64,000 nucleotides of DNA, taken from Silene conica. Taxonomy: Eukaryota; Streptophyta; Magnoliopsida; Caryophyllales; Caryophyllaceae. Position 1 is the stretch's first letter. The number at the start of each line of letters is the position of its first letter. The stretch lies in assembly GCA_029255685.2 (NCBI GenBank), contig CM055313.2, forward strand, positions 74,626,641-74,690,640. The letters are read 5' to 3'. Positions 26,191 to 38,493 of the stretch are shown here, piece by piece. The position numbers and the translations under genes are program-made. Under the pieces are notes generated by a model. It made no database searches, was not told the DNA's origin, and saw only the letters and a list, made by a program, of their open reading frames with translations.

Positions 26191-29100
26191 TGTTGATGTA
26201 AGTGGTTGTTAGTTTGTGTAAATGAATGTATGATACTTGGTTATCTTAGTATTGTTCGTCCAAGGCATTGGCCGACTCTTAGTCTGGTTTCGTAAATGGT
26301 TTGGACTGAAAGACCCCCCGACCGGGCAACCGGAAGGGAGACCGGCTCTCATTTCAAATAGTTTCTGAAGTTAGTTGAGAGCCTTTGCATAAGTGATGCA
26401 TGTTGATATGAAGATTGATGTTGATATAAATACTTCGCATGTTATAAATGTTGGAGTATGATGGATGCCTTATGTGTTATGTGTTATGACAATAGGTGGC
26501 TAGGAGCACTCTAGTCACTCCCCACTGACTGTGGCGCACATGTTGTATGTGTGTAGGTACATGAGGCCGTTTGCAGGGGGTTACGTTGAGGCTAGCGAGC
26601 GATGATCCAATCATCGATGGCTTACCTTTATCGTGTAGCTAGACCTTAGACTTACGTTATCAGTATTTTGTGCATGTAGGGATATGCTATCCCGGGCTGC
26701 TTTTGTATTGTACTTATATATTTATTTATGTTTTATTTCTTCCGCATGTTTAGTATTGTTAAGACACCTCGCATGTTTTCTTACCATGTCAAAAGTTTAA
26801 TTTCCGCGCATTTTTGGCATGTTTTGTATGTTTACTTTTCCGCTGCCGCAAGGGGTTTTACACACAGCCTCCGTCTCCTTCCAAACAAAACACGATGCCG
26901 GAAACCGAAACTCCAACCCCCGAACCAAAACAATCCTCGAATTTTTCCATTTACCCTGTCGAAAATCCGGGTACTCGTATCAATCAAATTCTCTTTACGG
27001 GGTCCAACTATGATGTTTGGTCTCGCGCGTGACCTCCGTCTCGCACTCCTCGCTAAAGGGAAGCTTGATTACATTGATGGCACGATTACCAAACCGGCCG
27101 AAACCGATTACAAATCCTGGCGCTCCGCGAATGCTTTAGTCACAGCCTGGATCTTCAATTCCATTGATCCAGATCTTCAAAACTCCATCTCTCTCCGGGA
27201 CGAGGCGACTCAACTATGGGCTGATATCAAACATCGCTTCACCATGGTAAATGATGCTCAAATTTTTCAATTAGAGTCTAATATTCTTGCGTGCAAACAG
27301 GGTCCAACGGAGGCTATTATGTCTTACTACGGTCGTGTTAAGAAACTTTGGGATGACTTACTCGCGAACGATCCGATTCCCGCCTGCAACTGCAATCCCT
27401 GTCGCTGCAATCTGGTCTCCCATCTTGACCGCCGTCATGAAAAAAACGGGTACGCTCTTTTCTTATGGGACTTGATACTCGTTTCGCTGTCCTCCGCTCA
27501 CATATCCTTGGCACCGACCCTCTCCCAAACATGAACCACATATATAGTCACCTTTTACAGGAAGAGGGAATGCGTAATACAATTAATTCACAAACTGAAA
27601 CACGTCGCCGAACCGATGATATTTGCTGCTAAAGCCAAATATGGCTCTCGTTTTATAGGGGCAGGGGGCAGGGGAAAATCAGAATGGGGAAACCAGGGGT
27701 GTTCTTACTTCCACACACGCATCTCCTAAACCCACGTGCCTTGCCTGTAATCGACCCGGTCACTCGTTTAAAACTTGTTTCCGTGTCACTGGAAATTTTC
27801 CTGAATGGTGGGGGACAGACCTCGTGACCGAATATACATTCAACCCGACGCTACCGACTTGCGAAATGTTGTTTTTGTCCCCGATGACCGTACTAAACAG
27901 AAACAACAGACTACTCACCCTCCTCGGGCTCATATGGTTAGCCAAACTCCTGCTCCGACTGCACCATCATCATCCACCATTGCCGGGTTAGACAAGCTTG
28001 ATCTCAGCAACCTTACCTCCACTGAAATTGCTGAGATTACCCAACTCTGGCAGGCGCATAAAGCCTCATCCTCTGATCATTTGAACGGTAAAGTACCTCT
28101 TTCATCTTGGATTATAGATACCGGGGCATCTCACCATATTTCGGGATGTCTCTCGCATTCTTCTAACATCCGTGCAATCTCTCCGCTTTCGGTAGGCCTG
28201 CCCAACGAGGATCAAACACAGGCTACCCAATGCGGCGATATTGTATTGTCTTCTCGATTTATTTTAAAAAATGTGTTATATGCTTCTAATTTACATTGTC
28301 ATTTAATTTCCGTATCTAGTCTCTTGCTTGACACTTCGCTTATTATTCAATTTACACATAAATTATGTTTAATTCAGGACTGTTCCTCGAAGACGGTGAT
28401 TGGAGCGGGTGAGCAACGCGAGGGATTATATTATTTGAGAGGTGTTCGAACCGAATCAGCCACGGCTTTCAAGGCGCATTCTACCGATAACGTTCAATTG
28501 TGGCATCGTAGGTTGGGGCATCCCTCATCAAACATTTCTCGTTTTATTCCTTTTTTGCATAATCATACTCAAACTATTTCCCAATTTCATAGCAAAACTT
28601 GTGAAGTATGTCTTCGCGCAAAAAACAAACTCGTTCTAGTTTTTCATTAAGTTCCAATAAAGCGGACTTTATTTTTTATCTTATTCACTGTGATTTGTGG
28701 GGTAGTTATTCCGAGAACGGGTCGTGTGGTTCTCGCTATTTTTTAACTATTGTTGACGATTTTTCACGTTCTACATGGGTCTATTTACTTCGTCATAAAA
28801 GTGACACCTATCAAAAGATTTTGAATTTTTTCGCTATGGTTGAACGCCAATTCAATAAGAAAATTAAATGCCTTCGTACCGATAATGGCACCGAGTTTTC
28901 TCGTCTTTTACCTTTTTTTTACGAACATGGCATTTTATTTCAAACCTCAAATGTTGACACCTCTCAACAAAATGGGCGGGTTGAGCATAAACATCGTCAT
29001 ATTTTAAATGTCGCTCGTGCTCTTCTTTTTCAAGCATCGTTAGTCGTTACCTATATTTTTTGGGGGGGAATGTATTTTATCTGTGTTTATCTTATTAATC

Positions 29101-31342
29101 GCACCCCCTCCACTTTACTTAACGGAAAAACTCCGTACGAACTTCTTTTTAATAAAACTCCCCCCATGGACCATATGCGTATTTTTGGTTGTCTCGCCTA
29201 TGCAAAAACTATAAATCGAGCCCACGATAAATTTGCTTCCAAAAGTCGCAAATGCATCTTTATTGGCTATCCATTTGGAAAAAAAGGGTGGCGACTTTAC
29301 GACCTAGACACCGGTACCTATTTTGAATCCCGTGATGTTGTTTTTGTTGAAAAAACCTTCCCCTACGCCTCTATCAACATCACTGACACTCAATCCGACC
29401 TCCCCGATTTTTCAAACGGTGACTTCACACCCATCGACCAAGTAATCATCGTTCAATCTAACCCATCGACCACATCTCTCTCGACTAACACCACCCCCGC
29501 GACTGACGTCAACCCCGAGATCATACTCCCTGACCCCGACCTGCCCAACGCCCCCAACCCTCCTGAGCCCTCTAACCCTCCTGAACCCACGGCCTAGGTC
29601 GTGGCCACCAGACCAAAATCCCGAACTCAAACCTCAAAGGCTTCGTTTTGAACTCTTCTCGCCCCTCGTCGCATGCTCTCCTTGCTTCATCCCTGTCTTC
29701 AGGTACCCGCTTTCCTATCTCCCATTGCATTGATTATTCTAAATTTTCCAATCCTCATCGTGTTTTTCTAGCGGCCGTGACTAAAAATTACGAGCCTAGC
29801 AATTTTTATGATGCAATGAAGGATCCTCAATGACAGGCAGCCATGAAACTCGAAATTGATGCTTTAGAGACCAACAACACTTGGACTCTAGAGTCTCTAC
29901 CACCGAATAAGAAAGCAATTGGGTCCAAATGGGTTTAAAAGATCAAATATAATGCCGATGGGTCCATTGAACGATACAAAGCACGCCTGGTTGTTATGGG
30001 TAACAGACAGATAGAAGGAGTGGACTACAATGAAACATTCGCTCCTACAGTTAAACTTGTCACCGTCCGTACCCTCCTTGCTCTTGCCGCAGCTAAACAA
30101 TGGGAAACCCACCAAATGGATGTCCACAATGCCTTCCTCCATGGTGATCTCACGGAGGAAGTCTATATGAAACCACCACCCAGGTTTTCGTCCTCTTCCA
30201 ATGATCAAGTATGTCGCTTACGAAAATCCCTTTATGGCCTTAAACAAGCCCCCAGGTGTTGGTATTCAAAACTTGCTTCCGCTTTAACTACATACGGGTT
30301 CAAACAATGTCCATATGACCACTCCCTTTACTCCATGACTACCGACAAAACCACCATTCATGTCCTCATTTATGTCGACGATCTCGTTATATGTGGCAAT
30401 GACTCAAAACGGATCCACGAATTCAAGTCATATTTATCCACATGTTTTCACATGAAGGATCTCGGCCCCCTGAAATACTTCCTTGGCCACGAAGTTGCCC
30501 GCAATTCAACGGGCCTCTTTATTTCACAACGTAAGTATGCCCTCGATATACTTCAAGAAACGGGTCTCCTTGGATCCCGGTCTTCCAACATACCCATGGA
30601 GCCAAATCACCACCTAGTCGAATCCACTGCACCACCTCTATCTGACCCACAACCATATCGACGCCTTGTTGTTCGCCTCGTGTACCTAACAATCACCCGA
30701 CCCGAACTCCTGTATTCGGTCCACACCCTTGCCCAATTCATGAATAACCCAAATACCGACCACTGGGATGCAGCCATTCAGGTCATTCGCTACATTAAGA
30801 AATCTCCTGGCCAAGGTCTACTTCTCCGTTCCGATAGCGATTTGACTCTTAACGCATATTGTGACTCGGACTATGGCAGTTGTCCTCTCACCTGACGCTC
30901 CCTCACGGCTTACCTCGTCTTTCTCGGGTCATCTCCCATATCTTGGAAAACAAAGAAACAGTCCACGGTCTCCCGCTCTTCCTCCGAAGCCGAATACCGA
31001 GCCATGGCATATACCACTTGCGAGCTTAAATGGTTAAAGGGTCTCCTTGAATTTCTTGGTACATCACATCCGCAACCTATACGCCTCTCGTGTGACAATC
31101 AATCTGCGCTTCACATCGCCAAAAACCCGGTTTTTCATGAACGAACCAAGCACATCGAGGTTGACTGTCACTTCATTCGCGACGAGATACTTCGGGGTGT
31201 CATTGCACCCACTTATCTTCATACTCGCGAACAGGTTGCTGACATATTTACAAAGGCTCTCGGTCGCGGACCGTTTACACATCTCTTATCCAAGTTGGGC
31301 GTTTCGGACCTCCACGCTCCAACTTGAGGGGGGGGGGGGGGG

Positions 31343-31580
31343 TATTATCTCCTATAATCACGGCCCAATAGAGCCGCTGCACCTCACTCAAAGCTCCAAA
31401 CGAGCTGTTAGACAATATCTCCCATGTATGGCAAATATATCATAATTGCCATATAGCTAGTTTGTACCTTCTGTATTTACATATGTAATTAGCTAGTATA
31501 TAAGCATCTCTATGTAAGTTGTAACATCAAGAATTCTGAATAAAATCTTTGAGATACAATTACTATTATCGTTTCTAATA
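31343..31580 (+). repeat. Right (3') LTR of the copia element
   Basis: 238 bp with the same TATTA/TAATA ends, preceded by the poly-G tract. It contains TATATAAGCATCTCTATGTA, a likely TATA region, and AATAAAATC near its end, a likely polyadenylation signal, both shared with the left LTR. Confidence 0.85.
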
Positions 31581-33072
31581 ATAGTGCTCTTTCATCTTTA
31601 CTCAATCGGTAAAATCTTGAGAGCTAGTACACATAGACATATAAAATTTCATGGGCATCAAGTTTGCCCTTCTAACTCCTTTTACGCAATAAAAGTTAAC
31701 ACTCAAATAAAACACTACATTAAGTTTACCAATCATAGGTACAAATTAATTAAATAGAGCAGCATCCTCAAAACTTGGCTCATCTGTTAACATAAACAAC
31801 TTATGCATCATAACACATAACATAGATCAGCTCATGCTATTGTTAAAGCACTAGCATAATCTGATCCTAATCACCTGACAAAAAAAATAAAAAAATAAAA
31901 AAATGAAGTCCGGCTAAAAATCTTGCATTATAACCCAACATTTTGAGAAATGGTAGCACAAGACTTCTAACACCTTAGCCTTTTTAACATTCTTTTTTGT
32001 GCACTCTTCTATAGCATTGAATACTATTAACCACACAAAGTAACAAGTAAAAAGAGTTAACTTCCACACTCTCATATGTAATAAGTGGGGGTCCCAATAT
32101 TAATGGGTATATCACATGGAATAGGTCGAAAATCCAATAAAATAAGGTGTATATATGTATATGAGAAGGTGGCGCCGAAATTGAACGTCATCGGGTGGCG
32201 TCGTATCATTATCTGAGTGATAATACAGTGATGAACCTTGCATCAATCTTATCTTATCTATATAAATATAAGAAAAATTAAAATATTTGCATTCATCTGC
32301 GTCATCAAATACATTTCTTTTTTATCTTATTTTACCAAAATTGTAGGATTCACGACAATTTATATGGAATTATTTACTAAAAAAAACTTTTATTGTTATG
32401 TTTTGCACGTAAATGTTTACGTCCATGTTTTGTACATAAAATTAATGAATAACGAATAGTGAGAAATTTAAAGCAAAATAATTCAGTCCATATTTTAACT
32501 ACAATAATAAATCGCAATAAATTATACCAATTGATTTAAATTTTCCCTAAATTTTAAACTAAACTAATAAATTACGATAATAATAAAAATAAAAAGGTAC
32601 ACAAAAAATTACACCAATTGATAAAACTCAATGTTGTTACAAAAATAGCACTTTTTAACGAAAATTATTAGATAATAAACTATCAATTTACCAAAAAAAT
32701 TATATATTAAATAGTAAATACAACTATACATTAACTGTAAATGCAAAATATTAGAATTTCAGTTTTTAAAAAATAAAAAAATATGCTATTACATCCATCA
32801 TGAATATATTCAATCAATTTTTTTGTGTGTATTAAATCATTGTTGAAATAAAATTTATTTTTTTTGTGTATTAAATCATTGTTGTCTGTTGATATTAAAT
32901 ATAACATCTAATGTAGTCAATCATGAAATTTTCCAACATTTGGAACGATATTTAGACTGTTTTAGTTAATTTTATAATTATGTTTCTTGACTTGTATCGT
33001 ATATTTTTTAAATTTTGATCATTGTTTTTATTTTATAGCTATATTTACTTTTTAAAATATTTATTATTTTTC
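31581..33072. other. AT-rich spacer right of the copia element
   Basis: No gene. The stretch 31905-32045 recurs, interrupted, at 49212-49930. At 32249, TCTTATCTTATCTATATAAATATAAG after an A resembles a plant Helitron 5' end, but I cannot pair it with a 3' end. The remainder is low-complexity AT-rich sequence. Confidence 0.4.
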
Positions 33073-33372
33073 GGTAATTTAACAAATATAATCCCAACTT
33101 TCACTCTTCTTCTCAAAATAATCTCAACTATCAATATTCCCGCAATAATCCTAGCTTTCCTACCACCCTTCTCAAAATAATCCCAACTATCACTCTTCTT
33201 CTCAAAATAATCCAACTATTAACAAATCATAACCTTTTTTTAAGACTTAGCAGTGACACTAAACTATTTTAAGAAGGGTGGTACGAAAGTTGGGATTATT
33301 GCGAGAATATTGATAGTTGAGATTATTTTGAGAAGAAGAGTGATAGTTGGGATTATATTTATTAAATTTTCC
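33073..33372. repeat. Fold-back (inverted repeat) element, MITE-like
   Basis: Left arm (about 33073-33230) and right arm (about 33268-33372) are reverse complements over about 90 bases, with AATAATCCCAACTATCACTC and GAAGAAGAGTGATAGTTGGG as matching blocks. The left arm carries a partial extra unit. I find no target duplication, so the superfamily is open. Confidence 0.6.
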
Positions 33373-34193
33373 TATACTATATACCATGTTTTAACACTGC
33401 ATTCGTGCATTTTTTTTCACAAATTTAAAACATTTGAAAGTTTAACACATGTAATTTTTGCACATGTTTTAACTTATTATCATTATAAAAGAAACAGAGT
33501 ATAAAATATTCATATTTTCTGGTCAATATTTGTATGTGTTAATCATTATATCTGGAGCAAAAATGGGCCCGAAAAAGACATCAAAATAGGGCTGTTTTAA
33601 ACTTTGTATTTTGATACTGTTTTGAACAGTTTTCGGGTCTATTTAGGACGAAAATGTGTGCTATTTTGACGCCATGTTATTAGATGAGAAATTAAAAGAC
33701 AAACAACCAGAAAGAAAAAGGGATATGACTTAAAACAAGATCATGAAGCATGTTTTAAGCCTAGGATATGACCTGGGCGAGATCACGAAGCAAGCTCAAG
33801 TCTCGGAATTTTGTTCAAGATCACGAAGCATGAACTAATTCCTCTTCAAGCACAAAGTAATGAGGGATTTTCCGCACTAAGCAAGAAAAAGTTTTTGAGA
33901 GGAGTTATTTGAGGCCTTCAACTCTCGGTTATGTAGTGCTTAGCACTTCAATTTTTCATTCAACAAATCTTTTTTTTTACAAGGGTTGGTGATCTTTAAA
34001 TAGAGGCTCAAGTTGCATCTAAGTAGTTCATCTAACAACAATCCTAGGACCCTAATTAAAAGACGAACAAGGCAAAAATACAAAGTTGAAATATTGCAAA
34101 AGTAAAACAAATTGGACAGCTCTTTTGTCAGTCCAAAATCACGCTTGATGCAGCCCCTGGGATACCTTCAATTTGTGTCCTTGCTCATTAAGT

Positions 34194-35219
34194 TGTTGGA
34201 GCTAGTGTCCTCCACAGTTAGTGCGACAACACGAATAAATCTCTTAAAGGATCACATGGTATACTTTCTATTTTAACCAGCTGATTCACGTTTATTAATA
34301 ACGATTGGCTTGCTAGAAGTTTGACGTTATTGTCATACAGATGGCGGTAATCAACTGGTCCCTAAGAGTCACACCTAAAGGATGTAATTTGAGAGATATG
34401 ATTAGATGAAAATGTAATCATAGTGATACCCTATACGACTAAACGGTTAGTCAATGTAATGATGATACGATTATCTAATAATGATTAAATAATATTAGCT
34501 GAGACGAATTAAAATGTTAATTCGTAATTAAATATAGAATGTCGTATTTAATTAAGGTATATAATGTAATTATTTAATAAAGATTAAATAATGTAATTAA
34601 ATATAAACTGTTATATTTAATTAGCAATTTATACAGATAAAACATTATATACAGAAGAGGATAACAACCATTTCTATACTGATAAAAACGAGTTGTTATA
34701 CGACTGATAAAAACCACACGTCTCACTCTTTTAGGCCTGTGCAAACAATCGGCTGGGAGGATTTATGAGAGGACTCAAATACTGATTTGAGAAACTATAC
34801 CTTATGTTTATTAGATAGATTGTTAGTAGTGGGAGTAGAAGAGATCTCTTCTAACTAAACTACTCTATACAAAACCTATCATATACGTCTATAAGAAGAG
34901 CTCTCGGCTGCTTGTATTTGGCACGAGTTCCAACGCCATAAACGAGACCTCTCTCTCTAGTTTTCATCTTACACAAATATTAGCAGTAATTTATCCAGTT
35001 TCTAGCTCAAGAAAGGGTATTTCTCGGAGCATCTTGGGTGCAGCAATTAGGAGGATATCTATATTGATATCTGTTCTTAGGCCTCTTGCAAGAATCAAAG
35101 GTTGATTCTTGTTCCCAATCCTTGTATCTTGTGTTTCGTTTATGACTATAAATCATAAATTATAATTTTGTTATAATCCGCATATAAAGTATTGGGATAT
35201 ATACAGATATTTTCCCACG
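34194..35219 (+). repeat. Solo LTR related to the long copia LTR family
   Basis: Starts TGTTGGAGCTAGTGTCCTCC and follows the layout of the long copia LTRs: AATAAATCTC, a TCACGTTTATTAATAACG-like tract, TCAACTGGTCCCTAAGAGTC, then CATCTTGGGTGCAG and an AATCCGCAT block near the end. TAAGT flanks both sides (34189-34193, 35220-35224) if it ends TTCCCACG. It lies in the opposite orientation to the left-hand copies and is clearly older. No internal region. Confidence 0.6.
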
Positions 35220-35512
35220 TAAGTGTATTGGCTTCTTTAGGAGACAAAAGGGGAGACCACGTGAGGTCATATCTCCTTTGGAATCTTGCAATATCCTCCC
35301 CATTTTCCTTGCAAAAATAGGTTGTCGAGTACTATTAATTTTGGCCAACCAGTTTCAGCTTAAATATTTTATCCATTCTGTTCAAGAAAAGCGACCTTGT
35401 TTAGCCAAAATCATAGAGAAAATGGTGCCGACTTAAGACTCGAAATAAACACTCAAACAGACTGTTAAAGGCTCTCCGTTACAGTGAAATATCGATGTTT
35501 TTGAACATATAT

Positions 35513-35534
35513 ACCCGTGCAAAATAGCACGGGT
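35513..35534. repeat. ACCCGTGC/GCACGGGT hairpin
   Basis: Eight-base-pair perfect stem with a six-base loop, the same stem seen at 39262-39281 and 44647-44669. Alone it lacks a CTRR end on either strand, so it is only suggestive of a decayed Helitron end. Confidence 0.4.
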
Positions 35535-35714
35535 TGGTTCACATTTTAAAAATGTAAGACTAAGAATTATCTTTAGTCACTCACTTTTAAGACTATTAGT
35601 CATGTCACATTATCAATATTGTATAAAAAAAATACAGGAAAAATCATAAGATTCACAGCATTAAACACAAATTAAAGCACAATGTTAAAAAAATTAAACT
35701 TAAAAGGAAAATTA

Positions 35715-35885
35715 ATATTTTTTTTTTTTGCAGAAAAGCAAAGAATCTTTATATCATAAAATAAGATTTGAGATTACAAGACCCTAGACTAAATCTACAA
35801 GGGAGACCGGAATAGCCCTCCTGAAAAGAACCTTAACAAAGGAAAAAAGACCAAAAAAACATTACAACAGGCCGTAATGTTAAAA
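35715..35885 (-). mobile_element. LINE 3' end fragment
   Basis: On the minus strand a sequence ending TATAAAGATTCTTTGCTTTTC runs into a poly-A tail (poly-T on the plus strand at about 35718-35732). This is how plant L1-type LINE tails look. No coding part is attached. Confidence 0.45.
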
Positions 35886-36639
35886 AAACTGGTAGGATGC
35901 TAGGAGTAAACTACCAGAGTAGTAGTTAAATGTTAATCATTCAATTTACTTTCAATTATAATTCACTAATAAAAATTTATTTTTTTTATTTTGACAAATT
36001 TTTTTTAAGTTGAATTAATCACATAACAAAAATAAAATAAAAACAACAATAATAACAATAATAGGGACACAATACTAATAAACGTTACAATAGTCGTGAC
36101 AAAATACTAATAATCCGTGGCAAAAATTTAGTAAATCGTGTAAACAATATTGTGATTATATATTATGGCAATATAGATATTTGATTAATATTTTTTTTTC
36201 TTACGAGTCATTTTGTCATAACGACTCATTGCGACAGTAAATCAGCGTGACAATATATCTAATCTCATGAATTTCACAGGTATCATTGTAACAATACGAC
36301 CCACCACCGTCGTAACACACCCCCAATAAGACGGAAGGTATGCCTTTGGGCACATTATTTGTCCTCACTTAAGCCCAAAAGGACAAGATTTTGTTATTAA
36401 GTGGTGGGTGGAAGCTATTATAAACATATCACAAGGCTCACATTCTACCGATGTCGGACAAATTTCCACACAAACTCATATTTTTCCCATGTGGGGCAAC
36501 TTTCCTCTCATACTCCTAGGTTGTTACAATTATTATAACTAGTTGTCATTTTAAAGGAGAGAGCGGAAATAAGAGCGCTTATTAGTAGTAAGTTTTATGA
36601 TTTTATTTTTCTCATGAAAACTAAGTGTAACTTTTGTAG

Positions 36640-36995
36640 TGTGAGCCCATCTTTTAGATCGTTTGGTTTTGTGTATTATGCGGGTTTTGATTCAGTGGGC
36701 TCATCGGGGGGCTATGGTTAGGATGAAGGAAAGGTTTGAATATGTTTGTCGATTATGCTTGTAAGAATTTCATTGTGGCTAAAGTTAATGATTCGTATGG
36801 TCGTTCCTGGTATCTTGTTTTCTTTTATGGTGAACCGGATAGTACGAAGAGGGAGAAGGTCCTAGAGGACTTGTCTCGTGTTTTTACAAGGTTTAATTCC
36901 CCTTTCCTTATCGTGGGGATTTTAATCAGGTTGAGTTTACTTGGGAAAAGTTAAGTAAAAACACAAGACAAATTTTAGTTGTGAATAGAGTTTAC
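36640..36995 (+). pseudogene. LINE endonuclease (APE-type) fragment
   Basis: Reads GFDSVGSSGGYG, then WYLVFFYGEPDSTKREKVLEDLS, then SPFLIVG followed in another frame by DFNQV. These match the order of the plant L1 ORF2 endonuclease blocks (SGG, the WYLTGFYG type, then GDFNE). At least two frame changes and only about 115 codons remain, so it is a dead fragment. Confidence 0.65.
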
Positions 36996-37486
36996 GGAAT
37001 GGAGGATGAAAAATGACAGTGTCGTCCATGTGAATTCGGGGGCCTTGGGCGATGTTTTATAATGGGGCCCTATGATAGAGTGTTTTCGCTATTTAAAAGG
37101 CGTCATTTTTTATTAATTGTCTAACGAAATAGAGATAATAAAGAAAACAATGATATTATTATTTAATTGCTCAACTAAAATATTAACATTGAAATAAGAA
37201 ATTTATGTACTAGATAAGTATTTTAAAAAAAACATTTATAGTAATTATTGAGGAAGACGATCTCATTATGCTACTGAGGGTCATTTTATATACAACTCAC
37301 TCATCTTATCTTTATAATTACAAAAACATTTAAACCCTTCTCCTTCACCCACGTCATCGACATGACATAATTCATATTTTCAATTGTGGAACCATTAGTA
37401 AAAAGACATGCAAAAGTGCAATGTAGTGTATGTTTCCGGTTTTACAATTCATTCATATACTCTATACTTTATTGGTTTACCGAGTA

Positions 37487-37940
37487 CACAAATTCTCATT
37501 TGCGACTGCAATATACTTCCTCCATTTTTATCCAAATACAAGATTTGCTTTTTGTACACTATTCACCAATCAACTTTCAATCTCATTTTTCTCTCAATAC
37601 GTATGAAAAAATATATTCATGTGGGGTCTTGTTTAATTCGTCTTTACGAGTACATTGATAATATATAACTTTTATAATTTTTACAAATACGTAGTTAAAG
37701 ATATGAAGCACGCAAAATTTGCGTTGGCAAACGTGAATAAAGCAAATCTTGTATTTGGATAAAAATGGAGGAAGTACGTCACAAACTTGTGAGGGGTCAA
37801 ATAAAACTCATTTGGGAATATAAAGACAAAACATTTGTGATTTACTATGCAATTTTATTTTTGTCTTATCTAAACAAGTGAGTGTACTTGACTCGTCACA
37901 AACTTGTGATGGATATACCCGTTACAAGAGAAACTTATTG
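37487..37940. mobile_element. Mutator-like MITE, family M1, with nested Stowaway
   Basis: Ends CACAAATTCTCATTTGCGAC and ...AGAGAAACTTATTG, flanked by a perfect 9-bp duplication TACCGAGTA (37478-37486, 37941-37949). Without the nested Stowaway (37516-37774) it is about 193 bp. Same ends as 39449-39653 and 39779-44573. Confidence 0.75.
37516..37774. mobile_element. Stowaway MITE
   Basis: 259 bp with ends CTTCCTCCATTTTTATCCAA...TTGGATAAAAATGGAGGAAG and a TA duplication. It sits inside the left terminus of a Mutator-like element, so it is the younger insertion. Confidence 0.85.
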
Positions 37941-38493
37941 TACCGAGTATTGTTTTTTTCATTTTTACATGCAACATAATTTTTTAAGATCAATATAGTT
38001 AACATGTCACAAAAAATTCTTATTGTCGAACATTTTCTTATATGTCGTTAAAAATCACGATAAAAAACATTAGACATCACAATTTATAAATCAATGAAAA
38101 CTCCATTTTTGAAAGAAAAAATGAGTACTCCATTTATAAGTTCAATTCCCTATAAAAATTCATAATAAAATTTGTTCTATTTACACGTTCAATGGTATCA
38201 AAAACATTAAAAATTACAACTTATAAAAATTCAATAACTTTTCGTTGAGAGTATAAAATAATTATCTATTCATTGGTCCAATGATCATTAAATACACTTT
38301 AAAGTGAATCCTAAAAATGAGAAAATATAAAATTTCGTACAAATATTTAAATGCAACATTATTAAGGTCATTGCTAAGTTATATAAAATCGAATAAAATT
38401 CTCAAAACTGTAAAAAAAAGGGCAAATAAATAAAATAAATAAAGATTCACTTCTTTGTAAAAGGATTTTGGAAAATGATATGCAAAAATAAAC

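Larger units (their letters stand above)
24238..26862 (+). repeat. Large solo LTR, Ty3/gypsy chromovirus type (Tekay-like), nested in the copia leader
   Basis: 2625 bp starting TGTAATATCCC and ending GGGGTTTTACA, flanked by the perfect 5-bp duplication CACAG (24233-24237, 26863-26867). The TGTAAYAYCCC-type start and multi-kilobase length resemble Tekay/Del chromovirus LTRs. No internal region is left. ORFs on either strand inside it have no family resemblance and are ignored. Strand assignment follows the typical TGTAAY... start and is tentative. Confidence 0.75.
23945..31580 (+). mobile_element. Ty1/copia retrotransposon fossil with non-canonical LTR ends and a nested solo LTR
   Basis: LTRs at 23945-24197 and 31343-31580 begin TATTATCTCC and end TCTAATA. 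The primer-binding site TGGTATCAGGC follows at 24198, and a polypurine tract of about 17 G precedes the right LTR. Parts in order: gag from 26895, zinc knuckle (CLACNRPGHSFKTC, about 27738), protease (IIDTGASHH, about 28110), pre-integrase (HRRLGHP, about 28500), integrase (about 28680-29080), RT (about 29960-30440, YVDD at 30371) and RNase H (about 30990-31190). Without the nested LTR it is about 5.0 kb, normal for copia. The LTRs differ by roughly 3-4% plus small length changes by eye, suggesting one to a few million years. Broken, several interruptions. No clean target duplication is visible. Confidence 0.9.

Noticed and set aside
23933-31590. Target duplication for the TATTA...TAATA copia element
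   Set aside because: Flanks CATAT and ATAGT do not match. The element edges rest on the primer-binding site and polypurine tract instead.
35505-35545. Helitron 3' end at the first CCCGTGC hairpin
   Set aside because: No CTRR within the usual distance on either strand, so only the hairpin is reported.
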